From the NCBI GenBank assembly GCA_028066245.1, contig JALCBR010000022.1, positions 1-52,789 on the forward strand: a stretch of 52,789 bases of DNA. Direction: 5' to 3'. This document shows, in pieces, positions 1 through 8,355 of the stretch. Position 1 is the first letter of the stretch. Every line of letters starts with the position of its first letter. Both the position numbers and the translations under genes were made by a program. The stretch is from Pirellulales bacterium. GTDB lineage: Bacteria; Planctomycetota; Planctomycetia; Pirellulales; S012-138. A model generated the notes under the pieces. The model was not told the origin of the DNA. It worked only from the letters and a program-made list of their open reading frames with translations, and did not search any database.

Positions 1-270
1 CACGAAACACCCCCCAAATTTGACCAATGTCAATTTCGCCCGTACGCCTGAGAGCAGGGCGCGCGGGCTCCCATCTCGGGGTGACTTGACAGAGTCCGCC
101 TGGGCGAGCGGAAGAGCAATCGGACAGGTGTTCTTGTGGAGAACGCATTTGATGACACATGTTCTCGACCGGACTAAGATCAAAACCATGCGATTCCGCA
201 ATGTTGGTGTGGCCTTCACCGCGTTCGCATTTTTTCTTGCCCGTCATTCGCCCACAATCTTTGAGTCGCC
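1..270. other. Leader region upstream of the kinase gene, no gene seen
   Basis: No convincing coding sequence was found. The only long open frame reads as an Arg/Phe-rich sequence without any recognisable domain. A TTGACA hexamer lies at 86-91, but no matching -10 box follows at 16-19 bases, so I do not call a promoter. The start codon of the kinase gene is at 271. Confidence 0.4.
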
Positions 271-2013
271 ATGAACAAAGCATTGCAAGCCAGGGACGAA
301 CTCCTTGCGCGGATGCTTGATGAATTGACAGACAGGTTGCGGGCGGGAGAAGCGGTCGATGTCGATGCGGTGTGCGGTGACAACCCGGAGCTGACTGACG
401 AGCTGCGCCGACTGTTCGCCGCGGTCTTGATTGCCGACGATGTCGGTGCTTGCGTCTCTGAATCTGTTAGTGAGCTTTCCAGCCAGTCAGGCAGCGCCAG
501 GGCCATTGGAGCTGCACATGATGTTACGGAGGATTCTCACACCGCCGCTGCTGATTCTGGCACGTGGATTGGCCAACTGCCCCGCGCTTACGGCGACTAT
601 GAGTTGCTGGAAGAAATTGGCCGCGGTGGCATGGGTATCGTGTTCCGAGCACGACAGCAGAGCTTAGGGCGCGTCGTTGCGCTCAAGATGATCTTACGGG
701 CTGATGTGGCTTCAGATACGGATCTCGCTCGTTTTCGCAGTGAGGCCCAAGCTGCGGCGAGGCTTGAACATCCCAATGTTGTGCCGGTGTACGAAGTTGG
801 CGAGTGTGAGGGGCGACCGTTCTACACGATGAAGCATATCGAGGGCACGACGCTGGCACAGCGCTTGGTTGATGGGCCCTTGCCGCCGCGCGAAGCTGGT
901 GAGATCTTGTTATCTGTTGCACAAGCGATTCAGTTTGCGCACGCTAACGGAGTACTCCACCGCGACTTGAAGCCCTCAAACATCTTGCTGGACGAGTCCG
1001 GCCGCGCTTACGTCAGTGATTTCGGTCTGGCCAAGCAAGTTGATCGATCAGCCAGCTTGACGCGGTCTGGCGCGATCATGGGGACTCCCAGCTATATGGC
1101 TCCCGAGCAGGCTGCTGGTAACCGCGGCGATGTTGGACCTGCCGTCGATATCTATAGCTTGGGCGCCATCTTGTACTCCACGCTCACCGGGCATCCGCCG
1201 TTTCAAGCAGCCACGCCTGTCGACACCGTGTTGCTGCTGCTGGAACAAGACCCTCCGCCTCCGCGAGTGGTTAACCCCAAGGCGGATCGTAATCTGGAAA
1301 TGATTGCGCTGCGCTGTCTGCAAAAGCCGATCCATCTCCGCTATGAATCCGTGGATGCGTTGGCGAGTGACTTGCGATCCTATGTTCAAGGCCAACCCGT
1401 GACCGCACGTAGCGGAACATTCTCACAAGTCATTGCCCGGTTGTTCCAAGAGACACACCACGCAACGGTGCTGGAAAACTGGGGATTATTGTGGATGCTG
1501 CACAGCGCCGCCCTGCTGGCGATCTGCCTGCTGACCAACGCGCTCAAGCTGGCCAACGTGACATCCGTGGGGCCTTATCTCGGTCTGTGGACGATGGCGC
1601 TAGGGGTTTGGGCCGCCGTGTTCTGGTGGATGCGTCGGCGGGCTGGACCAGTGACTTTTGTCGAGCGGCAGATTGCCCACGTGTGGGCTTCCAGCATGAT
1701 CGCAACCGCCATGGTTTTCTTGATTGAGTGGCAACTGGGGCTCGAAGTTTTGTCGCTCTCACCAGTGCTAGGGATTGTCAGTGGCAGCGTCTTTTTCTCC
1801 AAGGCAGGTATTCTTTCTGGGCGGTTTTACTTGCAAGCCGCGGCGCTCTACGTGACTGTTCCCTTGATGGCGATGTTTCCCACTTATGGGATCTCACTGT
1901 TTGGCGTGGTCTCCGCCGCCGCGTTTTTTCTGCCAGGATTGAAGTACTACCGCCAACGCCGCCGGGACTTGATCGCAGAGAGGGCCACAGCGGAGGGGCG
2001 CACAACTGCTTGA
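271..2013 (+). CDS. Membrane-bound Ser/Thr protein kinase (PknB/Hanks type)
   Basis: This 580-residue protein is a Hanks-type Ser/Thr kinase. An N-terminal helical segment of about 105 residues precedes the catalytic domain (about 109-375). The ATP loop GRGGMG is at 117-122, the ATP-binding Lys at 139, HRDLKPSN starts at 230, DFG is at 250-252 and the APE motif is at 277-279, so all catalytic residues are present. After the kinase domain comes a polytopic region (about 405-560) with four to five hydrophobic helices, then a short basic tail. Many bacterial kinases instead have one membrane helix followed by an extracellular sensor, so this one may sense a signal in the membrane. The gene stands alone on the plus strand and faces the PTPMT1-like phosphatase gene. 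ATG start; substrate unknown. Confidence 0.93.
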   Translation: MNKALQARDELLARMLDELTDRLRAGEAVDVDAVCGDNPELTDELRRLFAAVLIADDVGACVSESVSELSSQSGSARAIGAAHDVTEDSHTAAADSGTWIGQLPRAYGDYELLEEIGRGGMGIVFRARQQSLGRVVALKMILRADVASDTDLARFRSEAQAAARLEHPNVVPVYEVGECEGRPFYTMKHIEGTTLAQRLVDGPLPPREAGEILLSVAQAIQFAHANGVLHRDLKPSNILLDESGRAYVSDFGLAKQVDRSASLTRSGAIMGTPSYMAPEQAAGNRGDVGPAVDIYSLGAILYSTLTGHPPFQAATPVDTVLLLLEQDPPPPRVVNPKADRNLEMIALRCLQKPIHLRYESVDALASDLRSYVQGQPVTARSGTFSQVIARLFQETHHATVLENWGLLWMLHSAALLAICLLTNALKLANVTSVGPYLGLWTMALGVWAAVFWWMRRRAGPVTFVERQIAHVWASSMIATAMVFLIEWQLGLEVLSLSPVLGIVSGSVFFSKAGILSGRFYLQAAALYVTVPLMAMFPTYGISLFGVVSAAAFFLPGLKYYRQRRRDLIAERATAEGRTTA

Positions 2014-2117
2014 AGGCAGTGGGATTCGCCACTGCCCACGGCTTGATGCCTAAGCGCGCCGTCCTGCTGGGCCACTTCATTTGAAAGCCATAGTTCGATC
2101 GAACACCCAGCTTCGCT

Positions 2118-2672
2118 CTATGAAGTGTCGGTCATTGTGGAACCGGAGTCCCCCGCGACACAACGGTTGGCAAACTCGATCACGACCGGGCGTTGCGTCA
2201 GATGCGGATTGATGTGCGGGCGAGCTTCCAGCAACTTTGCCTGGGCAGCTTGCGGTGTCATGCCGCGATGCTTGATCAGCCAGCAGATGGCAATTGTTGC
2301 GCTGCGCGCTCGTCCGGCTTTGCAGTGGATATAGACCGTTTCCTCCGCCTCGACGTGTTTTTGAACAAAGTTCACCGCGCGTTCGACATCACTCAATCGC
2401 GGATGCGTGAAATCGGTAGTAGGAATGTGCAGTTGCTCGATCTGCAACTGTTGGTATTCGGCGACCGGCCCGTTGTACTCCTCGCACGTGTTGACAACAG
2501 CACGAACCCCCGCGGCGTGCAACTCGGCGACATCCCTGGCGAACGGATAGGCCCCAACGATCACCAACGGATCGACGCGGTCCCACCACCGCCGCACCCG
2601 GAGAATTCTCGCCAACAGAAAATTCCAGGCGAGAGTGGGGTAGAAGACCAATCGCGCGTAGAGCTGCCTCAT
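2118..2672 (-). CDS. PTPMT1-like dual-specificity phosphatase (possible phosphatidylglycerophosphate phosphatase)
   Basis: The product (184 residues from the ATG at 2672) is a Cys-dependent dual-specificity phosphatase. The signature loop HCKAGRARS is at 116-124, with nucleophile Cys117 and phosphate-binding Arg123; Asp87 in TTDFTH is the probable general acid. The pattern FYPTL, VDP, GAYPF and EEY ahead of the loop is that of mitochondrial PTPMT1, which dephosphorylates phosphatidylglycerophosphate in cardiolipin synthesis. A role in phosphatidylglycerol/cardiolipin synthesis at the membrane is therefore likely but inferred; a protein phosphatase acting opposite the neighbouring kinase is the alternative. 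The reading frame extends in frame to a TTG at 2768. I prefer 2672 because the homologous region begins there. Confidence 0.85.
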   Translation of the reverse strand: MRQLYARLVFYPTLAWNFLLARILRVRRWWDRVDPLVIVGAYPFARDVAELHAAGVRAVVNTCEEYNGPVAEYQQLQIEQLHIPTTDFTHPRLSDVERAVNFVQKHVEAEETVYIHCKAGRARSATIAICWLIKHRGMTPQAAQAKLLEARPHINPHLTQRPVVIEFANRCVAGDSGSTMTDTS

Positions 2673-2893
2673 CAATTCAGCAAAGACAATGTCCTGAAGA
2701 TTGTGCCCCGATCCGGTCAGGCTCCGCCAGAATAACGCAAGCGAATGTGTCTGAAAACGCGTGCGCAAGCCGTTTCACACGTGGCATATGCGCGAACCCG
2801 ATCCGCAAGTCGCACCTTGGCATGCCTGCTCGCAGTCTCAGGCGTGTATCCAGCACCCGGCGGACGATCGATAGCACAAAATTGACGAAGAAC

Positions 2894-2922
2894 TTGACAT
2901 TTGTTCACTGTTTGCGCATTAT
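2894..2922 (+). promoter_or_regulatory. Candidate sigma-70 promoter of csrA
   Basis: A perfect -35 box TTGACA (2894-2899) is followed after 17 bases by CATTAT (2917-2922), a 4/6 match to the -10 consensus. An overlapping TATACA (2920-2925) would give a 20-base spacer. The predicted start of transcription lies about 40 bases before the csrA ATG at 2969. Confidence 0.5.
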
Positions 2923-2968
2923 ACAAACGTACACTTAAGCCCGTGAGTTTTGACCCGAGGAGATTCTC

Positions 2969-3265
2969 ATGCTTGTTCTCTCGCGAAAGGAATCCGAGAG
3001 CATTCTGGTGGGTGACGACATTCGCATCACGCTGATTACAGCGGCTGATGGAAGAGCGCGGATCGGAATTGAGGCTCCGCGGCACATCCACATCTTGCGA
3101 CAGGAGATTTCGGCTGATTCCTATCCTCGACGTGCATGTTCCAACACCGATGGCACTGCGTTACCTGCTGAAGCGCAGCCCTCCAAGGCATCAACCAAAA
3201 TGGCTCGGTTTGGAACAATTGGCGATGCTGACGTTCCTCTGTCGGCTCTTCTGCCAGCCAGCTAA
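2969..3265 (+). CDS. csrA: CsrA-family RNA-binding translational regulator with long C-terminal tail
   Basis: CsrA dimers bind GGA motifs in mRNA leaders and control translation and stability. Residues 1-50 match CsrA closely: MLVLSRK start, GDDI, RIGIEAP, and LRQEI where E. coli has HREEI, so the RNA-contacting Leu4 and Arg44 are kept. The protein is 98 residues against about 60-75 in the family. The extra 40-odd residues, rich in Ala, Ser and Pro, match nothing I know. A strong Shine-Dalgarno sequence GAGGAGA (2957-2963), unusual for this window, fixes the ATG, and a promoter-like pair lies just upstream. The gene is monocistronic. The tail could be a real extension or lineage-specific drift. 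Confidence 0.9.
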   Translation: MLVLSRKESESILVGDDIRITLITAADGRARIGIEAPRHIHILRQEISADSYPRRACSNTDGTALPAEAQPSKASTKMARFGTIGDADVPLSALLPAS

Positions 3266-3614
3266 AAAACTATTGAGAAAGTGGCGCCCTGACGCTTTCC
3301 AACCCAAGTACGAGAGTGATTCGTGCGGTTGTAATCGCCGTGCATTCGTACCCATGCGTTGAAATCCGATCCGTGGATTCATACGAACGGCTGGGAACTC
3401 ACTCACTGCTAGCGTTCACGTCAACGCCGGGCGGCCAAATTTGTCGTATTTTCGGGTGACCGATATGATGAATTTGCCGATCTCAAATGACCGTTGTTGC
3501 TTGCGGTTGAATCTGCTGGTCCTCGAGATAGGTACGTTTGTGGGCTTTCCCGTTCGCACTGCGTTCTTGTGTCGCGATGCGAGGTAACTTTGGTTATCCG
3601 CCCGCCAGCAATCC
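3266..3614. other. Intergenic region between csrA and the DUF4159 gene
   Basis: About 350 bases with no supportable gene. The open frames here are Arg/Cys/Pro-rich shadows. I see no clear terminator for csrA and no good promoter for the next gene. Confidence 0.4.
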
Positions 3615-6044
3615 ATGCGCCGTTTTTCTCGCAGTAGGGCTCATCCTGTGTCGCGTCTTGTTTGCATTCTGCTGACTGCCTCCGTCGTGCTGGCATTGAC
3701 TATTCCCTGCCACGGCCAAGATCGGGCTGAAATCAAAGCGGAACACGTGGAAGATGCCATCAATCGGGCGATTGAGTATCTCTCTCGCCAGCAAAGGCAG
3801 GACGGCAGCTTTGGCCAGTTCGCCGGGCTCGGGTACAGCCGAACAAGCTTGGTCACGTTGGCGCTCTTGGAAGCTGGTGTGGAGCCGGAAGATCCGCGAA
3901 TTCAAAAGGCACTGCGCTATGTGAAGTCGCAGGAGTACGACAGGACGTATGAACTTTCGCTCCAGATCATGCTGCTCTGCGCGGCCGAACCGCAAACCAA
4001 CCTGGAGTTGATCCGCAAGCTCGCCGACCAATTGGCGTCGTTGCAAATCACCAATGGGACAGACAACGGACTTTGGAGCTATCCACAGGGTGTGGCGGAC
4101 TACTCAAATACGCAGTTCGCGCTATTGGCATTGTATGAAGCGGACCGGGCTGTGGCGACGTACGGTATCGAGTCGCCGCCAAGCTTGCGGGATGGCACAG
4201 TCTGGAGACGTGCGCTGATTGGCTTGCGGGCGGGCGCGAACCCCAACTCTGGAGGCTGGGCCTATCAGGTTTCCGGCGGCGCATCGTATGGAAGTATGAC
4301 TGCGGCGGGAATCTCTTCCATGATCATCTGCCTGGACCGGTTGGGCGAAAGCGGTGTGGATATTCAGCAGGGGCAAGTCAATTGCTGCGGAAATCCCATC
4401 AGCGATCCAGATCTCATCCGGGGGCTGCAATGGATGGGGCGCAATTTCTCCAGCACGACCAACCCCGGCGGTGGACAGGCTGAACGCAACACTTGGTACT
4501 TCTACTATATGTACGGTTTGGAGCGTGTTGGCAGATTGACCGCGCAGCGATTTGTTGGGCGGCATGATTGGTATCGCGCCGGGACGCGGTACATGATTTC
4601 ACCGGATGTGCAGCTTCCGACGGGAGAGTTTGTGGCCCCGGGCACAGACTATCGCGTCTCCAACTCAGCCATGGCGTTGATGTTCCTGGCAAAGGGGCGT
4701 CGACCGGTTTTGATGGCACAGCTCAAATACGGGACGCAACCTTCAGACTGGAACGACCGCCCATCCGCTTTCGGCCAGCTTGCCCGTCATGTGGAGTCCA
4801 AATGGAAGAAGACGCTGACCTGGCAGATCTATGAATCCAAAGGGGTTTCAGTCAATGACTTTCGTCAGGCGCCGGTCCTCTTCATCAGTGGACGAGCGCC
4901 TTTGGACTTCAACGACGAGACGATCCAGGAACTGGTCAAGTACGTCAATGAAGGCGGCACGTTGTTCATCGAGCGCGCCTGCGACAACAAAGAGTCCGGA
5001 TTTGAGGAGAGCTTGAAGAATGTGCTGGGACGGATGTTCCCAGGCCAATCTCAGCTGAATCCCGTCCCGCTTGATCACCCCGTTTGGGCACAGGATGATC
5101 CACCTGAACCAAAAATCTATATGGGTTTGGACCCCAAGCAAGGCAGCAATCGCAATCATTTGTTTAGCTTACGGTCCGGCTGCCGGGACGCGGTTTTCTA
5201 TTGCGACATCGACTTGAGTTGCTATTGGGGGCTGGCGCGCAAACGCCTGCGCGAGGATATCCCGGCGGATATTGAACAGCGGATTGAAGAAGCGCTCAAA
5301 GTGGGCCACAACGTGCTGTCGTACGCTACGGGCCGTCAACTCAAGTTCAAGTATGAAATCCCGGAAACGGTGAGCGATGATCGCCTGACTCAATTCGCGG
5401 ATCGGGTGGCAATCGACATCGCCAAGATGCGGCATGATGGCGATTGGGACGCAGCCCCTCACGCTTTGGTCTCCATCCAACGCGAGTTGCACGCGGAGAC
5501 TGGAATCCCCATCCCGCTGGACGAATCACAGGTCAGCTTGGAAGGCGAAGAACTGTTCAAACACCCGATCTTGTTCTTCCACGGTCGGAGCGGGTTTTCT
5601 TTCAATGACGAAGAACGGAAGAATCTGCGGACGTACGTCGAGCGAGGGGGCATGATTTTCGGCGATGCCGTGTGCGCAAGTGAAGCGTTTGCGGAATCTT
5701 TCCGTAAAGAGATGGAGACCATCTTTGGGAACGGCTCCTTTGGCAAAATTCCCAATGAGCATGCCATCTTCAGCGATCAGTACGGCGGATTTAGCCTGGA
5801 CCTTGTGACGCGCCTTGAACCGCCTCCGCCGGGAACACAAGGCCGTGTGCTGCCTTCGCGGCGGCAAGTGCCGCCGGACCTAGAAGGTGTATTCATGGAC
5901 AACCGATATGCGGTTGTGTTTTCTCGGTATGACTTGAGTTGTGCTTTGGAGAGTGCTCAAGCATTACCAGACTGCCGCAGCTACGATCGAGCCGACGCAG
6001 CCAAGATTGCTATCAACATCATTCTTTATGCGCTCTACGAGTAG
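3615..6044 (+). CDS. Secreted toroid (terpene cyclase/prenyltransferase-like) protein with two DUF4159 domains
   Basis: This 809-residue protein begins with a Sec-type signal peptide (basic start, hydrophobic core about 15-30, cut near CHGQ at 33-36). Residues about 45-330 form repeats of the alpha/alpha-toroid type seen in squalene cyclases and prenyltransferases (AIEYLSRQQRQDGSFG, ALRYVKSQE, SGGWAYQ), but I see no DXDD-like cyclase acid motif. Two DUF4159 units follow, about 395-580 and 617-809, recognised by repeated blocks: PVLFISGRAPLDFNDE with YVNEGGTLFIE in the first, PILFFHGRSGFSFNDE with YVERGGMIFGD in the second. DUF4159 is of unknown function. The protein probably works outside the cytoplasmic membrane, perhaps as a scaffold or binding protein. 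ATG start without a clear Shine-Dalgarno sequence. Not in an operon. Confidence 0.85.
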   Translation: MRRFSRSRAHPVSRLVCILLTASVVLALTIPCHGQDRAEIKAEHVEDAINRAIEYLSRQQRQDGSFGQFAGLGYSRTSLVTLALLEAGVEPEDPRIQKALRYVKSQEYDRTYELSLQIMLLCAAEPQTNLELIRKLADQLASLQITNGTDNGLWSYPQGVADYSNTQFALLALYEADRAVATYGIESPPSLRDGTVWRRALIGLRAGANPNSGGWAYQVSGGASYGSMTAAGISSMIICLDRLGESGVDIQQGQVNCCGNPISDPDLIRGLQWMGRNFSSTTNPGGGQAERNTWYFYYMYGLERVGRLTAQRFVGRHDWYRAGTRYMISPDVQLPTGEFVAPGTDYRVSNSAMALMFLAKGRRPVLMAQLKYGTQPSDWNDRPSAFGQLARHVESKWKKTLTWQIYESKGVSVNDFRQAPVLFISGRAPLDFNDETIQELVKYVNEGGTLFIERACDNKESGFEESLKNVLGRMFPGQSQLNPVPLDHPVWAQDDPPEPKIYMGLDPKQGSNRNHLFSLRSGCRDAVFYCDIDLSCYWGLARKRLREDIPADIEQRIEEALKVGHNVLSYATGRQLKFKYEIPETVSDDRLTQFADRVAIDIAKMRHDGDWDAAPHALVSIQRELHAETGIPIPLDESQVSLEGEELFKHPILFFHGRSGFSFNDEERKNLRTYVERGGMIFGDAVCASEAFAESFRKEMETIFGNGSFGKIPNEHAIFSDQYGGFSLDLVTRLEPPPPGTQGRVLPSRRQVPPDLEGVFMDNRYAVVFSRYDLSCALESAQALPDCRSYDRADAAKIAINIILYALYE

Positions 6045-6117
6045 GAATCTCGTGGGCAACAATCAAAACACTTCGCGAGATACAGCGGTCGAACGCACTA
6101 CGATATCTGCGCAATAA

Positions 6118-6141
6118 AAACCGCGCACAGCCGCGCGGTTT
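6118..6141. terminator. Bidirectional hairpin between convergent genes
   Basis: A perfect 9-bp stem AAACCGCGC / GCGCGGTTT (6118-6126 with 6133-6141) closes a 6-base loop. On the minus strand the hairpin is followed by TTTTTAT, and on the plus strand by only TTT, so it should end transcription of the small minus-strand gene at 6184 best and the 3615 gene less strongly. Confidence 0.75.
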
Positions 6142-6183
6142 CTCAGTACTTGAATGTAGATAGCAGACCGTGACATGATGCGG

Positions 6184-6369
6184 TCAAACGTCCTGCAACT
6201 CGTTTCGCCTAAGGATTACCTCAGCTCCGGGCGTCATGCGCCGAATTTTCTCGGCGATGTTGGCTTTATCGGACGGAGATGCCTTGGCCAGCTTCTTCTC
6301 CAAGTCTTTGATCTTGGACTTGCGGTGACGACGGCGTTTGATTTCTTTGGCTCTCTCACTCAACGGCAT
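6184..6369 (-). CDS. Small basic planctomycete protein (DUF6800-like)
   Basis: A 61-residue, very basic, probably all-helical protein. It starts MPLSERAKEIKRRRHRK, continues with a Lys/Ala coiled-coil-like stretch (KIKDLEKKLAKA) and ends in an RRMTPGAEVI block. From memory it resembles the small planctomycete family listed as DUF6800; I cannot verify that here. A good Shine-Dalgarno sequence GGGAG sits 8 bases before the ATG. The gene stands alone and ends at the hairpin at 6118-6141. The charge and size suggest nucleic-acid or ribosome binding, but this is a guess. Confidence 0.75.
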   Translation of the reverse strand: MPLSERAKEIKRRRHRKSKIKDLEKKLAKASPSDKANIAEKIRRMTPGAEVILRRNELQDV

Positions 6370-6510
6370 GAAACGGCTCCCTGGATCTTCAGTCTTGGCG
6401 AATCGACGGCGCGAATTGCCTATCGTAGAGGGCGCTGCCGTGCTTCGTCAATAACGGAAGCCGAACCTGGAATCCCCCCAACTAGGGCGGTAGGGCAAGA
6501 TGCCGGGATT

Positions 6511-7806
6511 TCAGTCTGCCTCCACGGTCGGCTGATTCAAAACTTCGATTTTGACCCGTTCGATGCGGCGACGCGTGGCTTCCAGAACGGTGATCTTAAC
6601 GTTTTCATGCATTAGCAGATCGCCAGCATCGGGGATACGGCCCAACTCACTGAAGACGAAGCCTCCGATGGTGTCGAAGTCTCCATCGTCAGGCAATTGC
6701 AAGCCCAGTCGGTCGTTCACTTCGTCAATATGCACGCGGGCCAATGCTTCCGACGTGGCGTCATCCACACGGCGGATCCCGTCGACCAGATCCTCGTCAT
6801 ACTCATCGACAATCTCGCCAACGATTTCCTCCAGGACATCTTCAATGCTGACGAGACCGGAAACACCGCCGTACTCATCGAGGGCCACGGCGAGGTGATT
6901 ACGGGTTCGTTGAAACTCTTCCAGCAGGTCATCCACACGCTTGATTTCCGGGACGAAATACGGTTTGCGAAGGATGTTTGCCAATGGCTGTTGGTCTTTG
7001 GGGGCTTTGATCAATTCTGGCAGCAGGTCTTTGGTATAGAGAACGCCGATAATGTCGTCGCGTGTTTGATCGAATACAGGAAATCGCGTGTGATTCGCAG
7101 TCGCGATGAATTCAGCCGCCTCGGAAATAGTCATCGTCACTGGGATGTAAACGATATCCGTTCGCGGTGTCATGATGTGCGCTACGTCGACATCAGAGAG
7201 TTCCATCACACCTTCGATCATTTCGCGAGCGTCGGCTTCAAGCAAACCTTCCCGTTGACCCTGAGAAACAATCGCCCGGATTTCTTCTTCGATGGAATCT
7301 TCGGTGACAGGTTCTCGTTGTCGGCCAGCCAAGCGATGAGCAAAGCCGTCAATGAAACGAGCCGCCATGACAAACGGAACAAGCACAGTGCTGACGAAAC
7401 GCAGCAAGCGCCAGGTGTGAAAAAGAAAATACTCCGCCCAAAGATGGGTAAACGCCCAGGGAATCCAAACGCTGACACCCAAGAGCAACAAGGCGGCCAA
7501 CCCCAATCCACCGGAGATTGCCAGCAGGCCGATGTTGGACAAACCTCCAGACCAATTGAGCCAGGCCCACCACATCGATGAGAAAACGAGGACGACCGAT
7601 GCCAGGACTTGCAAGGTTTCCAGTCCCAGTGCGACGCGGTCATGCCAGACCAATACTTCGCGAAACAGTGATGGTGCCTGGCGTTTGCGGCAGATCTCCC
7701 CCAGCTCGTGATGGGAGAATTCGCGCAGAGCTTTGACGCCGATTGCCGCGATCGCGGTCAGGATCAAGCTGGCGATCATCAACCAGAATGCCGCCTCTTG
7801 GGTCAC
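6511..7806 (-). CDS. CorC/HlyC-family membrane protein with CBS pair
   Basis: A 431-residue protein with a hydrophobic N-terminal half (helices near 5-25, 62-82, 92-115 and 135-155, where the CNNM/DUF21 domain of the family sits). A CBS-domain pair follows (about 200-330: IMTPRTDIVYIPV, TRFPVFDQ, IIGVLYTKDL, LDEYGGVSGLVSIEDVLEEIVGEI), then a CorC_HlyC domain (about 350-425: DDGDFDTIGGFV, LGRIPDAGD). The family is linked to Mg/Co efflux and magnesium homeostasis; some members were named haemolysins on thin grounds. It is the last gene of the phoH-pgpH-ybeY-corC run, 38 bases after ybeY. The start is a GTG with AGGAG about 11 bases upstream. Confidence 0.88.
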   Translation of the reverse strand: MTQEAAFWLMIASLILTAIAAIGVKALREFSHHELGEICRKRQAPSLFREVLVWHDRVALGLETLQVLASVVLVFSSMWWAWLNWSGGLSNIGLLAISGGLGLAALLLLGVSVWIPWAFTHLWAEYFLFHTWRLLRFVSTVLVPFVMAARFIDGFAHRLAGRQREPVTEDSIEEEIRAIVSQGQREGLLEADAREMIEGVMELSDVDVAHIMTPRTDIVYIPVTMTISEAAEFIATANHTRFPVFDQTRDDIIGVLYTKDLLPELIKAPKDQQPLANILRKPYFVPEIKRVDDLLEEFQRTRNHLAVALDEYGGVSGLVSIEDVLEEIVGEIVDEYDEDLVDGIRRVDDATSEALARVHIDEVNDRLGLQLPDDGDFDTIGGFVFSELGRIPDAGDLLMHENVKITVLEATRRRIERVKIEVLNQPTVEAD

Positions 7807-7844
7807 GCGTGTAATGGCTCCTGCAATGAAGTTGGGCGATGGAA

Positions 7845-8327
7845 CTAGGTCGAGTTCGACGTCTGGTCCTGTGCTTCCGGAAAAGGCACGTCCAACAGTT
7901 GGAGATAATGTTTCTCTGCCGCTCGCATTTTTGCTTGGCTTTCGGTGTCATGGTCGTCATGACCAACCAAGTGCAAAGCTCCGTGGATGACGTACAGTAG
8001 CAGTTCTGCTTCGGCAGGCCAGCCGATTTCCGTGGCGGTGGATAGGGCCATTTCCGCGCTGGCGACGATTTCGCCTGCCCACTGGCCAGGCTCCTGCTCA
8101 AACGGAAAGCTGATCACGTCCGTAGGGAAATCATGCTGAAGGAAACGTCGATTCAGCTCGTGGATTTCGCGATTGTCGACGATCGCAATGCTTAGTTCAC
8201 CGGAAGTGATTTCCGCATCCGACAAGATCCTGGCAACCGCCTGCGAGATCCGCGCTTGGTCCACGCGCATCAAATCCTGACGATCTGCGATTTCGATCGC
8301 CAGCCGGGATGAGCAAGGGTCAGACAC
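7845..8327 (-). CDS. ybeY: YbeY endoribonuclease (16S rRNA maturation, ribosome quality control)
   Basis: YbeY is a single-strand RNA endonuclease that helps mature the 16S rRNA 3' end. The zinc-binding signature HGALHLVGHD, with its three His residues, is present near the C-terminus. Upstream blocks NREIHELNRRF and TDVISFPF are typical. The open frame reaches 8393, overlapping the preceding gene, but a GTG at 8327 has GAGGAT placed about 7 bases upstream. That gives 160 residues, the normal family size, with no overlap. It lies 28 bases after the pgpH-like gene, in a gene order also known from Firmicutes. Confidence 0.9.
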   Translation of the reverse strand: MSDPCSSRLAIEIADRQDLMRVDQARISQAVARILSDAEITSGELSIAIVDNREIHELNRRFLQHDFPTDVISFPFEQEPGQWAGEIVASAEMALSTATEIGWPAEAELLLYVIHGALHLVGHDDHDTESQAKMRAAEKHYLQLLDVPFPEAQDQTSNST

Positions 8328-8355
8328 GGGGATCCTCAATGGATTTGGCGGCGTT

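Noticed and set aside
86-91. TTGACA hexamer as kinase promoter
   Set aside because: No -10 box at any allowed spacing.
20-274. Open frame of 84 codons ahead of the kinase gene
   Set aside because: Overlaps the kinase start, has no motif, and its composition does not look coding.
6697-7581. Plus-strand open frame of 294 codons
   Set aside because: It lies fully opposite the corC-like gene, whose CBS and CorC_HlyC motifs are clear; the plus-strand product has no recognisable domain.
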